A stretch of DNA of 64,000 nucleotides from Paractinoplanes deccanensis. GTDB lineage: Bacteria; Actinomycetota; Actinomycetes; Mycobacteriales; Micromonosporaceae. Every line of letters starts with the position of its first letter. Position 1 is the stretch's first letter. The notes beneath the pieces were generated by a model. It was not told where the DNA came from, did no database searches, and was given only the letters and a program-made list of their open reading frames with translations. The translations under genes were made by a program, and so were the position numbers. The stretch spans positions 62,001 through 126,000 of the forward strand of contig NZ_BOMI01000114.1 in the NCBI RefSeq assembly GCF_016862115.1, given 5' to 3'. This document shows, one piece after another, positions 35,115 through 42,928 of this stretch.

Positions 35115-35763
35115 CACTCGGCGGGCCGGCGAGGTCGTGCCCGGCCGGGTCACCAAGGTTCTCTCCGTCGGGGTGGTCGTGTGGATAGGCGACGGCGCCG
35201 AGGGCGTCATCCGCGAACGTGCGACCGGCCGCTTCGAACCGGGTGAGGTCGTCATGGTGGAGATCGCGGAGGTCGAGGGCCGCCGGATCGCGTTGCGTGC
35301 CACCGGGGAACGGGTTCCGCGGGCGGTCGCGGTGGTGGTCGACGGATCGCGCGTGCTGCTCATCAAGCGGTTCCTGCGCCAGAAGCACAACTGCGTCATG
35401 TGCGAGGACGCCGGACGGCAGGGCGAGGCGTGCCTTGGGCACCACTACGCCGTGCTGCCCGGCGGCCACGTCGAGCCGGGTGAGACGGCGGCGGAGGCGG
35501 CGGTCCGGGAGCTCCACGAGGAGACCACGCTCCGGGCCACCGCAGGGCCGCTGCTGTGGAGTGGGCGGCACAACGGGCGTGCCGCCCACTACTTCCTGAT
35601 GACCGATGTCGAGGGCGTGCCGGTGCTCTCCGGACAGGAGGCCGCCGACCACAACGCCGACAACAGTTTCGAGCTGTTGTGGGCGACGGCCGATGAGTTC
35701 GCCACGCTCGGCCTGCACCCGGCCGAGGTGCGGGTCCCCTTGACGGAGCTGCTAGGTCCCTGA
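35107..35763 (+). CDS. Nudix hydrolase with N-terminal S1-like domain
   Basis: A 217-218-residue two-domain protein. Residues ~8-65 look like an S1/OB RNA-binding domain (EVVPGRVTKVLSVGVVVWIGDGAEGVI ... GEVVMVEIAEVEGRRIALRA). Residues ~70-200 are a Nudix domain with box GGHVEPGETAAEAAVRELHEETTL. In this box the usual Gly near the end is Thr (EETTL), while all metal-binding Glu are kept. A CVMCEDAGRQGEACLGHH segment might bind zinc. It could act on capped or nucleotide-linked RNA ends, an inference. GTG 35107 and ATG 35110 are adjacent start options. Confidence 0.85.
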   Translation: MMGTRRAGEVVPGRVTKVLSVGVVVWIGDGAEGVIRERATGRFEPGEVVMVEIAEVEGRRIALRATGERVPRAVAVVVDGSRVLLIKRFLRQKHNCVMCEDAGRQGEACLGHHYAVLPGGHVEPGETAAEAAVRELHEETTLRATAGPLLWSGRHNGRAAHYFLMTDVEGVPVLSGQEAADHNADNSFELLWATADEFATLGLHPAEVRVPLTELLGP

Positions 35764-36196
35764 GCGGCCCACGTCACAAGCACCGCGCGAACGGCTGCTT
35801 CGAGAAGGGACGCTACGCGAAGAGCTCCCCGCGCAACGCCTGAGCGGTCGAGGACGGCGCCCGCGTACTTGCCGGCGCGGACGGGCTCGGTGAGGAACAG
35901 GTCCGGCAGCGTTCCGGGGCGCACGCCGAGCCGCTGGTCGACCTCGTGTTGCAGGCACAGCCGGGTGGCGCCCAGCGCGAGCACGTCCGGGCGGCGGCCG
36001 GTCACCGCCTCGACCAGACCCTCGACGGTACGCAGCGACCACAGAACGGGGGTCCACCTCAAAATCGTGGGCCGTTCCAGGTTGGTGGGCGAGTCCAGGT
36101 CGGCGGGCGGGTCCAGGTTGATCGGCGGCGCCTGGTTCGAGGGCGGCCGGCACGTGTCTCGGCGCCGCGATCGGGCCGTCGTAGTCGTTGCCGGAC
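35764..36196. other. 433-base stretch without a confident gene
   Basis: Between the Nudix stop and the terminator I see no gene with a plausible start. On the minus strand about 110 residues, from near 36080 down to 35790, look protein-like (LWSLRTVEGLVEAVTGRRPDVLALGATRLCL, then VRPGTLPDLFLTEPVRAGKYAGAVLDR) but lack a start and a natural end, as in a decayed gene. I do not recognise the family. Bases 36080-36150 also carry degenerate GGTCCAGGTTG / GAGTCCAGGTCGG repeats. Confidence 0.4.
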
Positions 36197-36224
36197 GGCG
36201 GGGACGACCGGGGTCGTCCCCGCC
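36197..36224 (-). terminator. Hairpin downstream of the fuconate dehydratase gene
   Basis: GGCGGGGACGACC and GGTCGTCCCCGCC form a perfect 13-base inverted repeat around GG. It lies 17 bases beyond the stop of the minus-strand sugar-acid operon. There is no U-run, as is usual in high-GC actinomycetes. Confidence 0.75.
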
Positions 36225-36241
36225 GGACAGGGACAGGGAGA

Positions 36242-37513
36242 TCAGGCCCATTCCGGCCCGTCGGGGAAGGAATAGCGGGCCAGCGACGACGCGTGCATGC
36301 GGGACGAGAAGCCGGGGGCCGTCGGCGCCTGGTAGGCGCCGTCGCGGAGGACGACCGGGTCGGTGAAGTGCTCGTGCAGGTGGTCGACGTACTCGATCAC
36401 GCGGTTGTCCAGGCTGCCCGACACGGCCACGTAGTCGAACATCGACAGGTGCTGCACCACCTCGCACAGGCCGACCCCGCCGGCGTGCGGGCAGACCGGC
36501 TTGCCGAACTTCGCCGCCAGCAGCAGGATCGCGATGTTCTCGTTGACGCCCGCCACGCGGCACGCGTCGATCTGCACGAAGTCGACGGCGTCCGCCTGGA
36601 GCAGCTGCTTGAAGACGACCCTGTTCTGCACGTGCTCGCCCGTCGCCACCGGCACGCCGGCGCCGCGCCGGATCGCCGCGTGGCCGAGGACGTCGTCGGG
36701 GCTGGTGGGCTCCTCGATCCACCACGGGTGGTACGGCGCCAGCGCGCCCATCCAGTCGATCGCCTCGGCCACGTCCCAGCGCTGGTTCGCGTCCACCGCG
36801 ATGCGAATGTCGTCGCCCACCACCGAGCGGGCGATCCGCATCCTCCGCACGTCGTCGGCGAGCGACGCCCCCACCTTCAGCTTGATCTGGCCGAACCCGT
36901 CGGCGACCGCCTCGCGGGCGAGCCGCGCCAGCTTCTCGTCGTCGTAGCCCAGCCAGCCGGGCGAGGTCGTGTACGCCGGATAGCCGTGCTCCTCCAGGTG
37001 CCGCACGCGCTCGGCCCGGCCCGGCGCCGCGGCCTCCAGGATGGACAGTGCCTCGGCGGGAGTGAGCGCGTCGCTGAGGTACCGCCAGTCGACCATCTCG
37101 ACGATCTGGGCGGGTGTCAGGTCGGCCAGGAACCGCCACAGCGGCTTGCCCGCGGCCCGGGCCGCCAGGTCCCAGGCGGCGTTGACCAGCGCGGCCGCGG
37201 CGAGGCTGGTGACGCCCTTCTCGGGGCCGAGCCAGCGGATCTGCGAGTCGTGGGTGAGCCGGCGCGCGAAACCGCCGAGGTCGCTCGCGTCGTGCCCGAC
37301 GACGAACGGGGCAAGCGCGTCGATGGCGGCGCGGACGACCTCGTTGCCGCGGCCGATGGTGAAGGTGAAACCGTAGCCCTCCCGGCCGTCCTCGGCGCGC
37401 AGCACGACGTACGCGGCGGAGTAGTCGGGGTCCGGGTTCATCGCGTCGGAGCCGTCCAGCTCGCGAGAGGTGGGGAAACGCACGTCGTACGTCTCGATCG
37501 CGGTGATTCTCAA
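36242..37513 (-). CDS. L-fuconate dehydratase (enolase superfamily)
   Basis: The 423-residue enzyme should convert L-fuconate to 2-keto-3-deoxy-L-fuconate. Features are ITAIETYDVRFPTSRELDGSDAMNPDPDYS (N-terminal cap), Lys-x-Lys in GQIKLKVGAS, metal ligands in IAVDANQRWD and WWIEEPTSPDD plus GEHVQN, and His in VCPHAGGVGLCE. The length and cap fit the fuconate dehydratase group rather than shorter rhamnonate or mandelate enzymes. The TTG start at 37513 overlaps the stop of the lactonase gene (TTGA). It is the last gene of the operon, before a hairpin terminator. Confidence 0.88.
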   Translation of the reverse strand: MRITAIETYDVRFPTSRELDGSDAMNPDPDYSAAYVVLRAEDGREGYGFTFTIGRGNEVVRAAIDALAPFVVGHDASDLGGFARRLTHDSQIRWLGPEKGVTSLAAAALVNAAWDLAARAAGKPLWRFLADLTPAQIVEMVDWRYLSDALTPAEALSILEAAAPGRAERVRHLEEHGYPAYTTSPGWLGYDDEKLARLAREAVADGFGQIKLKVGASLADDVRRMRIARSVVGDDIRIAVDANQRWDVAEAIDWMGALAPYHPWWIEEPTSPDDVLGHAAIRRGAGVPVATGEHVQNRVVFKQLLQADAVDFVQIDACRVAGVNENIAILLLAAKFGKPVCPHAGGVGLCEVVQHLSMFDYVAVSGSLDNRVIEYVDHLHEHFTDPVVLRDGAYQAPTAPGFSSRMHASSLARYSFPDGPEWA

Positions 37514-38331
37514 GGCAGCTCCAAGCGGTAGGTGCTGACGGCGGTGCCGCCGAAGACGTCCTCCGGCGTCCCGCCGAGTGTCTCCACGAGGGCGTCCTTG
37601 ACCTCGGTGTAGCCGGCCGCCAGCTCGCAGACGGGCCAGTCGGAGCCGAACATCAGCCGGTCCGTGCCGAACAGCTCGACCGCCGTCGCCACGTACGGCC
37701 GGAGGTCGGCGGCTGTCCACGTGCCCGGGTCGGCCTCGGTGACCAGGCCGGAGAGCTTGGCGACGACGTTGGGCCGGGCGGCGACCGGGGCGATCAGCGC
37801 GCGCCACTCGGCCAGGGCGCCCCCGGCGATGGCGGGCTTGCCCAGGTGGTCGAGCACGAAGGTGCTGTCCGGGAAGGCGGCCGCGGCCCGGGCGACCGAC
37901 GGCAGCTGGTCCGAGCGCACCACGAGCTCGTTGACCAGGCCGGCGGCGGCGACGGCGGCGAGACCGGCGTGGAGGCCGTCGAGGTGGTCGGGGCCGTGCG
38001 CCTGGACCTGGTCGCGGATGCCGGCGAGCAGGTGACCGCCGGGCCCGGCGCGGTGCCGCTCGATGGTCTCGGCGAGCCGCGGCGAGGCGAGCGAGGCCCA
38101 GCCGACCACCCCGGCGATCTCCGGAGTCTCGAGCGCGGTCCGCAGGAACTCGGCCGTCTCCGCGTCGTCCCCGCGCCCCGCCTCGACGAGCACGGTGCGG
38201 TCCACGCCGGCGGCCCGCAGCGCGGCGCGCAGATCGTCCACTGTGTAGTCGCGGCGGATCCGCTCCAGCGACGGGTCCTGGAGCCAGGCGTAGTCGGCGG
38301 TCCAGAGGTGGTGATGCGCGTCGACGATCAC
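37510..38331 (-). CDS. Amidohydrolase-family lactonase (L-fuconolactonase type)
   Basis: A 273-residue metal-dependent hydrolase of the amidohydrolase-2 group: IVDAHHHLWTADYAWLQD holds the HxH metal site, VLDHLGKPAI a further His, and FGSDWPVCEL the catalytic Asp. In this operon it should open the lactone made by the aldose dehydrogenase. The GTG start overlaps the dehydrogenase stop (GTGA) and its own stop overlaps the next start, so three proteins are made in a coupled series. Confidence 0.88.
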   Translation of the reverse strand: MIVDAHHHLWTADYAWLQDPSLERIRRDYTVDDLRAALRAAGVDRTVLVEAGRGDDAETAEFLRTALETPEIAGVVGWASLASPRLAETIERHRAGPGGHLLAGIRDQVQAHGPDHLDGLHAGLAAVAAAGLVNELVVRSDQLPSVARAAAAFPDSTFVLDHLGKPAIAGGALAEWRALIAPVAARPNVVAKLSGLVTEADPGTWTAADLRPYVATAVELFGTDRLMFGSDWPVCELAAGYTEVKDALVETLGGTPEDVFGGTAVSTYRLELP

Positions 38332-39266
38332 GCGTCCAGCTCCTTCCACAGCTCCTCCGGGATCGGCAGGCTCGCCATCTTCACGGCGTCCTCGACCTCC
38401 TCGGGCGACCGCACCCCGACGAGCACGCCGGCGACGGCCGGATGCCGCGCCGGGAACTGGATCGCCGCCGCCCGCAACGGAACCCGGTAGCGCGCGCAGA
38501 GCTCGCGCATCGCGAGCGCCCGGTCGAGCGTGGCCCGGTCGACCGGCACGTAGTTGAACGTGGCGGCCGGTGTGGGGTCGGCGAGCAGCCCCGAGTTGAA
38601 GACCCCGCCGGCGATGACCGGCACGCCGCGTTCCCGGCACAGCGGCAGCAGCTCGTCGGCGCCCGAGCGGTCCAGCAGCGTGTAGCGGCCGGCCAGCAGC
38701 ACGGCGTCCAGCGACCCGGTCCGCACGAACTCGGCGAGCATCTTCGCCTGGTTCATGCCCACCGACACCGCGCCGATCCGGCCCTCCCGCCGCATCCGCA
38801 CCAGCTGCGGCAGGGCGTGCTCCGCCGCGTCGTCGAAGTGGTAGTCCGGGTCGTGCACGTGCAGGATGTCCACCCGGTCGAGGCCGAGACGGGCAAGGCT
38901 TTCCTCGTACGAGGTGAGCACGCCCCCGGCGCTGAAGTCGAACACGGGCGTGACCCCGGTGTCCTGCGCCCAGATGTCCTGCGGGTTCCCGCCGCCGGGC
39001 CGCAGCAGCCGCCCCACCTTCGTCGACAGCACGAACTCGTCCCGCGGCTTGCGGGAGAGCACGTGCCCGGCCCGCGCCTCGGCGAGCCCGTTGCCGTAGA
39101 GCGGCGCCACGTCGAAGTAGCGGATCCCCAGATCCCAGCCGCGTTCGACCGTCGCGTACGCCTGCTGTTCGCTCACCGGCGCGTAGAGCCCTCCGATGGG
39201 CGCCAGCCCGAGACCCAGCCGGGTCACCCACGTGCTGCCGACGCGGGCCCGTTCGATCGGGTTCAT
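38328..39266 (-). CDS. Aldo/keto reductase, aldose (L-fucose) dehydrogenase-like
   Basis: A 312-residue aldo/keto reductase with Asp/Tyr in IRYFDVAPLYGNGLAE, Lys in FVLSTKVGRLLRPGG and His in ILHVHDPDYH. The GGxNPQDIWAQD-like loop and the neighbours suggest D-threo-aldose/L-fucose 1-dehydrogenase, which oxidises the sugar to its lactone. The ATG at 39266 overlaps the end (TGA) of a truncated upstream frame, with GGAGG about ten bases ahead. The enzyme is the first step of the pathway completed by the next two genes. Confidence 0.88.
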   Translation of the reverse strand: MNPIERARVGSTWVTRLGLGLAPIGGLYAPVSEQQAYATVERGWDLGIRYFDVAPLYGNGLAEARAGHVLSRKPRDEFVLSTKVGRLLRPGGGNPQDIWAQDTGVTPVFDFSAGGVLTSYEESLARLGLDRVDILHVHDPDYHFDDAAEHALPQLVRMRREGRIGAVSVGMNQAKMLAEFVRTGSLDAVLLAGRYTLLDRSGADELLPLCRERGVPVIAGGVFNSGLLADPTPAATFNYVPVDRATLDRALAMRELCARYRVPLRAAAIQFPARHPAVAGVLVGVRSPEEVEDAVKMASLPIPEELWKELDA

Positions 39267-39435
39267 GCCGCGCTCACTCCTCCCTCGACGTGCGTCTCCG
39301 TGTGGATCAGCCGGATGATCCGGCGGCTCATCCGCGCGTAGTCGTGGTCGTTCTCCCATTCCGCTGGGCTCGTCGACGATGAGGATGTCGCGGCGGCTTG
39401 CGGGGCGGCGCGGCCGGGGTTGCCAGCACGGTCAT
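39267..39435 (-). pseudogene. Remnants of lost operon gene(s), deletion scar
   Basis: An ATG at 39435 overlaps the stop of the preceding dehydratase gene (ATGA), as a normal operon gene would, but gives only 35 residues (MTVLATPAAPPRKPP...) and stops at 39328. In another frame an ending AEWENDHDYARMSRRIIRLI, then HTETHVEGGVSAA, runs to a TGA that overlaps the aldose dehydrogenase ATG. So the N-terminus of one gene and the C-terminus of a same-strand gene are joined out of frame. An internal deletion of one or more genes explains this; the lost genes are not identifiable, though a sugar importer is plausible. Confidence 0.55.
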
Positions 39436-40517
39436 CGCTTCCTCCGGTCGTCGATCGCGTCGCGGTCCCAGGCGATGCCGAGACCCGGCGCGCTCGGGGC
39501 GAGCGCGTGCCCCCGTTCCACCGCGATCTCGTCGCGGGTGACGGCGCGCAGCTGCGGGATGTGCTCCAGGTAGCGGCTGTTCGGCACCGCGCAGCAGAGG
39601 CTCACGTGCAGCTCCATGAGGAAGTGCGGGCAGACCGCGACGTTGGCGGCCTCGGCCAGGTGCGCCACCTTGAGCCACGGGGTGATGCCGCCGACGCGGG
39701 CCACGTCGACCTGGATCACGCCGGCCGCGCCGCGCCGCACGTACTCGGCGAACTGGCCCGGCGCGTACATCGACTCGCCGACGGCGACCGGGATGGAGGT
39801 GTTGCCCGCGACCGCCTCGTGACCGGCCACGTCCTCGGCCGGCAGCGGCTCCTCGAACCAGTACGGGTCGTACGGCTCGAGCAGCTTCGCGCGCCGGATC
39901 GCGTCGCTCGCGGTCAGCGACTGGTTGGCGTCGAGCATGACGTCGAAGTCGGCCCCGACCGCGTCGCGCACCGCCGCGAGACGGTCCGCGTCCTCGCGCG
40001 GCGACCGGCCCACCTTCATCTTGATGCCCGGCCAGCCCGCCTTCTTGCTCGCCAGCGCGCCGGCGACCAGCTCCTCGGTGGTGAGCTGCAGCCAGCCGCC
40101 CTCGGTGTCGTAGAGCGGGACGCGGTCCTTGGCGCCGCCGGCGAGCACCCAGAGCGGCTGCCCGGCCGCCTTGCAGCGCCAGTCCCAGAGGGCGGTGTCG
40201 ACCGCGGCCAGCGCCAGCGAGGTGAGGGCGCCGACCGTGGTCGCCTTGGTGGACAGGAACAGGTCCCGCCACACCGCCTCCACCCGCCGCGGGTCCTGCC
40301 CGGGCAGCCGGGGCAGCAGGTAGTCGCGCAGCAGCGCGAGCACGGCGGTGCCGCCGGTGCCGATCGTGTACGTGTAGCCGGTGCCTTCGCCGCCGTCGTC
40401 CGTGCGGATCTCGACGAACACCGTCTCCTGCGCCAGGAACGTCTGGAGCGCGTCGGTGCGCAGCGTCTCGACGGGCACCTCGATCAGGTACGCCTCGGCG
40501 TGGGTGATGACGGGCAC
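39432..40517 (-). CDS. Mandelate racemase/muconate lactonizing enzyme family sugar-acid dehydratase
   Basis: A 361-residue enolase-superfamily enzyme: cap VITHAEAYLIEVPVETLRTDALQTF, Lys-x-Lys in GIKMKVGRSPRED, metal ligands in VMLDANQSL, YWFEEPLP and VAVGESMY, and His in VCPHFLMELHVSL. Homologues include galactonate, talarate/galactarate and rhamnonate-type dehydratases; the exact substrate cannot be fixed. It is the first gene of the minus-strand operon, with GTG 40517 and GGGAG upstream. A palindromic GntR-type site lies 49 bp before it. Confidence 0.87.
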   Translation of the reverse strand: MPVITHAEAYLIEVPVETLRTDALQTFLAQETVFVEIRTDDGGEGTGYTYTIGTGGTAVLALLRDYLLPRLPGQDPRRVEAVWRDLFLSTKATTVGALTSLALAAVDTALWDWRCKAAGQPLWVLAGGAKDRVPLYDTEGGWLQLTTEELVAGALASKKAGWPGIKMKVGRSPREDADRLAAVRDAVGADFDVMLDANQSLTASDAIRRAKLLEPYDPYWFEEPLPAEDVAGHEAVAGNTSIPVAVGESMYAPGQFAEYVRRGAAGVIQVDVARVGGITPWLKVAHLAEAANVAVCPHFLMELHVSLCCAVPNSRYLEHIPQLRAVTRDEIAVERGHALAPSAPGLGIAWDRDAIDDRRKR

Positions 40518-40565
40518 GGCGGCTCCCTACTCGCGGGCCAGGCACTGGTCGCTCTTGGGGTTCGT

Positions 40566-40581
40566 AGATCCTATAGGATCT
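40566..40581. promoter_or_regulatory. Palindromic GntR-type operator
   Basis: AGATCCTATAGGATCT is a perfect 16-base palindrome between the divergent dehydratase and GntR genes. It is a likely site for the GntR regulator, controlling both directions. A weaker repeat GGATGT-N10-ACATCC follows (40587-40608). Confidence 0.72.
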
Positions 40582-40667
40582 TTCCTGGATGTGTACCGGG
40601 TAACATCCGGCCCCGTCAAGACATCGGTGTGAGATGAAGCGGAAACGCCTCAAGGGAGAGTGGACCC

Positions 40668-41324
40668 ATGACGCTGCCACGGCTGAAGCGCTCCACCCTG
40701 GGTGACGACGTGTACGACACGCTCCGCTCGGCCGTGCTCGAGCACACGCTCCAGCCCGGCGACCGGGTCAACATCGACGGCCTCGCCCGCGAGCTGGAGG
40801 TCTCCCCCACGCCCGTGCGCGAGGCGCTCGCCCGGCTCGAGTCCGAGGGCCTGGTCCGCAAGCGCCCGCTGGCCGGCTACACAGTGAGCCCGCTGCTCAC
40901 GCGCGCCGAGTTCAACGACATGTTCGAGATGCGCCTGCTGCTCGAATGTGCCGCGGCCCGCTGGGCGGCCACCCGCGCCACCGCGGCGCAGCGCTCCGAG
41001 CTGGTCACCGAGGCGACCCGCACCATCGCGGGCGGCGACGACCGCCAGTGGCACGCCGCCTTCACCGCGCTCGACGCCCACCTGCACGATCTCATCGCGA
41101 CCGCCTCCGGCAGCCCGTTGCTGCGCGACAGCATCGCCCGGCTCCACGCCCACCTGCATCTGCACAGACGCTATTTCCCGTACGCCCAGACGGCCGTCAC
41201 CAACGACGAGCACCAGGACATCGCCGCGGCCATCGAGCGAGCCGACCCGGAGGCCGCCGAGACGGCCATGCGCGTCCACCTGACCCGCGCCCGCGAACGG
41301 CACCTGGTGGCCTTCCAGGAGTGA
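40668..41324 (+). CDS. GntR-family regulator (FadR/FCD subfamily)
   Basis: A 218-residue regulator with an N-terminal winged helix (TLGDDVYDTLRSAVLEHTLQPGDRVNIDGLARELEVSPTPVREALARLESEGLV) and an FCD effector domain. The FCD metal/ligand His and Asp appear in TALDAHLHDLIATASGSPLL, LHAHLHLHRRYF and NDEHQDIAAAIE. It should respond to a sugar acid and control the divergent dehydratase operon. ATG 40668 has AAGGGAGAG upstream. A nested hairpin terminator follows the stop. Confidence 0.92.
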   Translation: MTLPRLKRSTLGDDVYDTLRSAVLEHTLQPGDRVNIDGLARELEVSPTPVREALARLESEGLVRKRPLAGYTVSPLLTRAEFNDMFEMRLLLECAAARWAATRATAAQRSELVTEATRTIAGGDDRQWHAAFTALDAHLHDLIATASGSPLLRDSIARLHAHLHLHRRYFPYAQTAVTNDEHQDIAAAIERADPEAAETAMRVHLTRARERHLVAFQE

Positions 41325-41338
41325 CGTGTCACGAAAAT

Positions 41339-41379
41339 GCCGGCCGGCCCTCCCCGGGGGAGAAGGACCGGCCGGCTTT
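41339..41379. terminator. Bidirectional hairpin terminator between gntR and cupin genes
   Basis: GCCGGCCGG (41339-41347) pairs with CCGGCCGGC (41368-41376), enclosing a smaller hairpin CTCCCC-G-GGGGAG, and TTT follows. It lies between two convergent genes and can serve both. Confidence 0.8.
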
Positions 41380-41423
41380 CCGCCGCACGGCTCAGCGGCC
41401 TTTTGCACCGGCGCGTCAGGGGG

Positions 41424-41894
41424 TCACGGGAGCAGCGGCGGCCCGACGATCTGCACGCCGTGGGCGGCCGCGATGCGGGTCAGCTCCGCCGGGCCGGACG
41501 GCGGGGTCGCGGCGCCCACCTCGGCGACGAAGCGGTCGAAGCCGGCGGGCGTGTGCAGGGTCAGGAAGCGGGCCTGCGGCGACGTGACGACGAAGCCGTG
41601 CGCCAGGCCGCGGGGCAGCAGGGCGAGGCCGCCCTCGCCGACGCTGTGCACGTCGGTGCCGACCTCGACGCGCAGCGTGCCCTCGAGCACCAGGAAGGTC
41701 TCCTCGTCGGCCTCGTGCAGGTGCAGCGGCGACATGTAGCCCCGCTCGCCGTTGTGCTCCAGGACGGCGAAGCCACCGTCGGTGTCGGCCCAGGTCGCCC
41801 GCATGCTGATCAGGCCGCCGAGGAAGCTCACGGCCTCGCGGGTCCGCGGGTCCGTGACGACGGGCTTGGCGAAAGAGCCGGTTACGTAGGTCAT
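41424..41894 (-). CDS. Cupin-domain protein
   Basis: A 156-residue protein with one cupin fold: MSPLHLHEADEETFLVLEGTLRVEVG is motif 1 (two His and a Glu for the metal) and LPRGLAHGFVVTSPQARFLTLHTPAGFDRFV covers motif 2 with His. It may be a quercetin-dioxygenase-like enzyme or an oxidoreductase of unknown substrate. It is divergent from the LysR gene 93 bp away, so that regulator probably controls it. Confidence 0.88.
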   Translation of the reverse strand: MTYVTGSFAKPVVTDPRTREAVSFLGGLISMRATWADTDGGFAVLEHNGERGYMSPLHLHEADEETFLVLEGTLRVEVGTDVHSVGEGGLALLPRGLAHGFVVTSPQARFLTLHTPAGFDRFVAEVGAATPPSGPAELTRIAAAHGVQIVGPPLLP

Positions 41895-41987
41895 GCCACC
41901 ACCCAACCCGTCCGCACGGGCAGACGTCCAAGACCGTTTCGTCATCGGCCGATGCCGGGCCGGCATCGGCGCAGGTAGCTTGATCAT

Positions 41988-42923
41988 GTGACCACTGACC
42001 TCGAACCCCGGCTGCTGCGGGCCTTCCTCGCGGTGGCCGGCGAGGGGCATTTCGGCCGGGCGGCGCAGCGGCTGCGGCTCGCCCAGCCGGCGCTGAGCCG
42101 CCAGATCCAGCAGCTGGAGCGCCAGCTCGGGGTTCAGCTCTTCCGCCGTACGCCGGCCGGGGCCGAGCTGACCGAGGCCGGCCGCGCCGTCCTGCCCGAG
42201 GCCCGGCGGGCGCTGGCCCAGAACGAGCGCGTGGTCCGGGCCGCGCGCGGCAGCCGTACGATCACCGTCGCCGCTCCCCTGCCCAGCCCGCCCGGCGGCT
42301 TGCTCGCCGAGGCGATCCGGCGCCTGCGCGAGCGGCGCCCCGAGGTGCGGGTCGTGGTGATGGACGTCGACGACGACAAGCAGAGCGCCGCGCTCGCCGC
42401 CGGCACCATCGACGCGGCGCTGAGCTGGGGCGGGGCCGGCTCCCCCGCGGTGCGCGGCGAGGCGCTCGTGGATGAGCCGTCGGTGGTGGCGCTCGCCGCC
42501 GGCCACCCGGCCGCCCGGGGCGACCGGATCTCGCTCGGCGAGCTCGCCGCCGAGCCGCTGCTGTTTCCCGTCCGGGAGCGGCGGCACTGCTGGGCCAAGC
42601 TGGACGCCGCGGCCGAGGCGGCCCTGGTCGAGCTCAGCCCGGTGCCGACCGCCCCGGCCGCGGTCCCCGACCTGGTCGCCGACGGCCTGGGCGTCTCGGT
42701 GGTGCCGGCGTCGTTCCGGCTGGGCCGCTACCCCGATCTGCGCTTTGTGCCGGTGCCCGGCGTCTGCGGCCGGATGAGCGTGCTGTGGCGCCGCGACGAG
42801 GCCGAGCCGGCGATTCTCGACTTCGTCGCCGGCTGCCGGGCCGCCGCCGCCGTCCTCGTCGGCCGCCATCCCGAGGTGTGGCAGCCGCCGCGCCCGTCTT
42901 TCGCCGGCACGGCGGCCGCGTAG
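41988..42923 (+). CDS. LysR-family transcriptional regulator
   Basis: A 311-residue LysR protein: winged helix LLRAFLAVAGEGHFGRAAQRLRLAQPALSRQIQQLERQLGVQLFRR, then a periplasmic-binding-like effector domain (RTITVAAPLPSPPGGLLAEAIRRLRERRPEVRVVVMD ... LVADGLGVSVVPASFRL). LysR proteins usually control the divergent neighbour, here the cupin gene. The ligand is unknown. Confidence 0.92.
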   Translation: MTTDLEPRLLRAFLAVAGEGHFGRAAQRLRLAQPALSRQIQQLERQLGVQLFRRTPAGAELTEAGRAVLPEARRALAQNERVVRAARGSRTITVAAPLPSPPGGLLAEAIRRLRERRPEVRVVVMDVDDDKQSAALAAGTIDAALSWGGAGSPAVRGEALVDEPSVVALAAGHPAARGDRISLGELAAEPLLFPVRERRHCWAKLDAAAEAALVELSPVPTAPAAVPDLVADGLGVSVVPASFRLGRYPDLRFVPVPGVCGRMSVLWRRDEAEPAILDFVAGCRAAAAVLVGRHPEVWQPPRPSFAGTAAA

Positions 42924-42928
42924 GCGGG

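Noticed and set aside
39340..39400. A Walker-B-like stretch (DILIVDEPSG) in one frame of the operon scar.
   Set aside because: It is only ten residues, in a frame different from both gene fragments, with no Walker A or signature; chance is likely.
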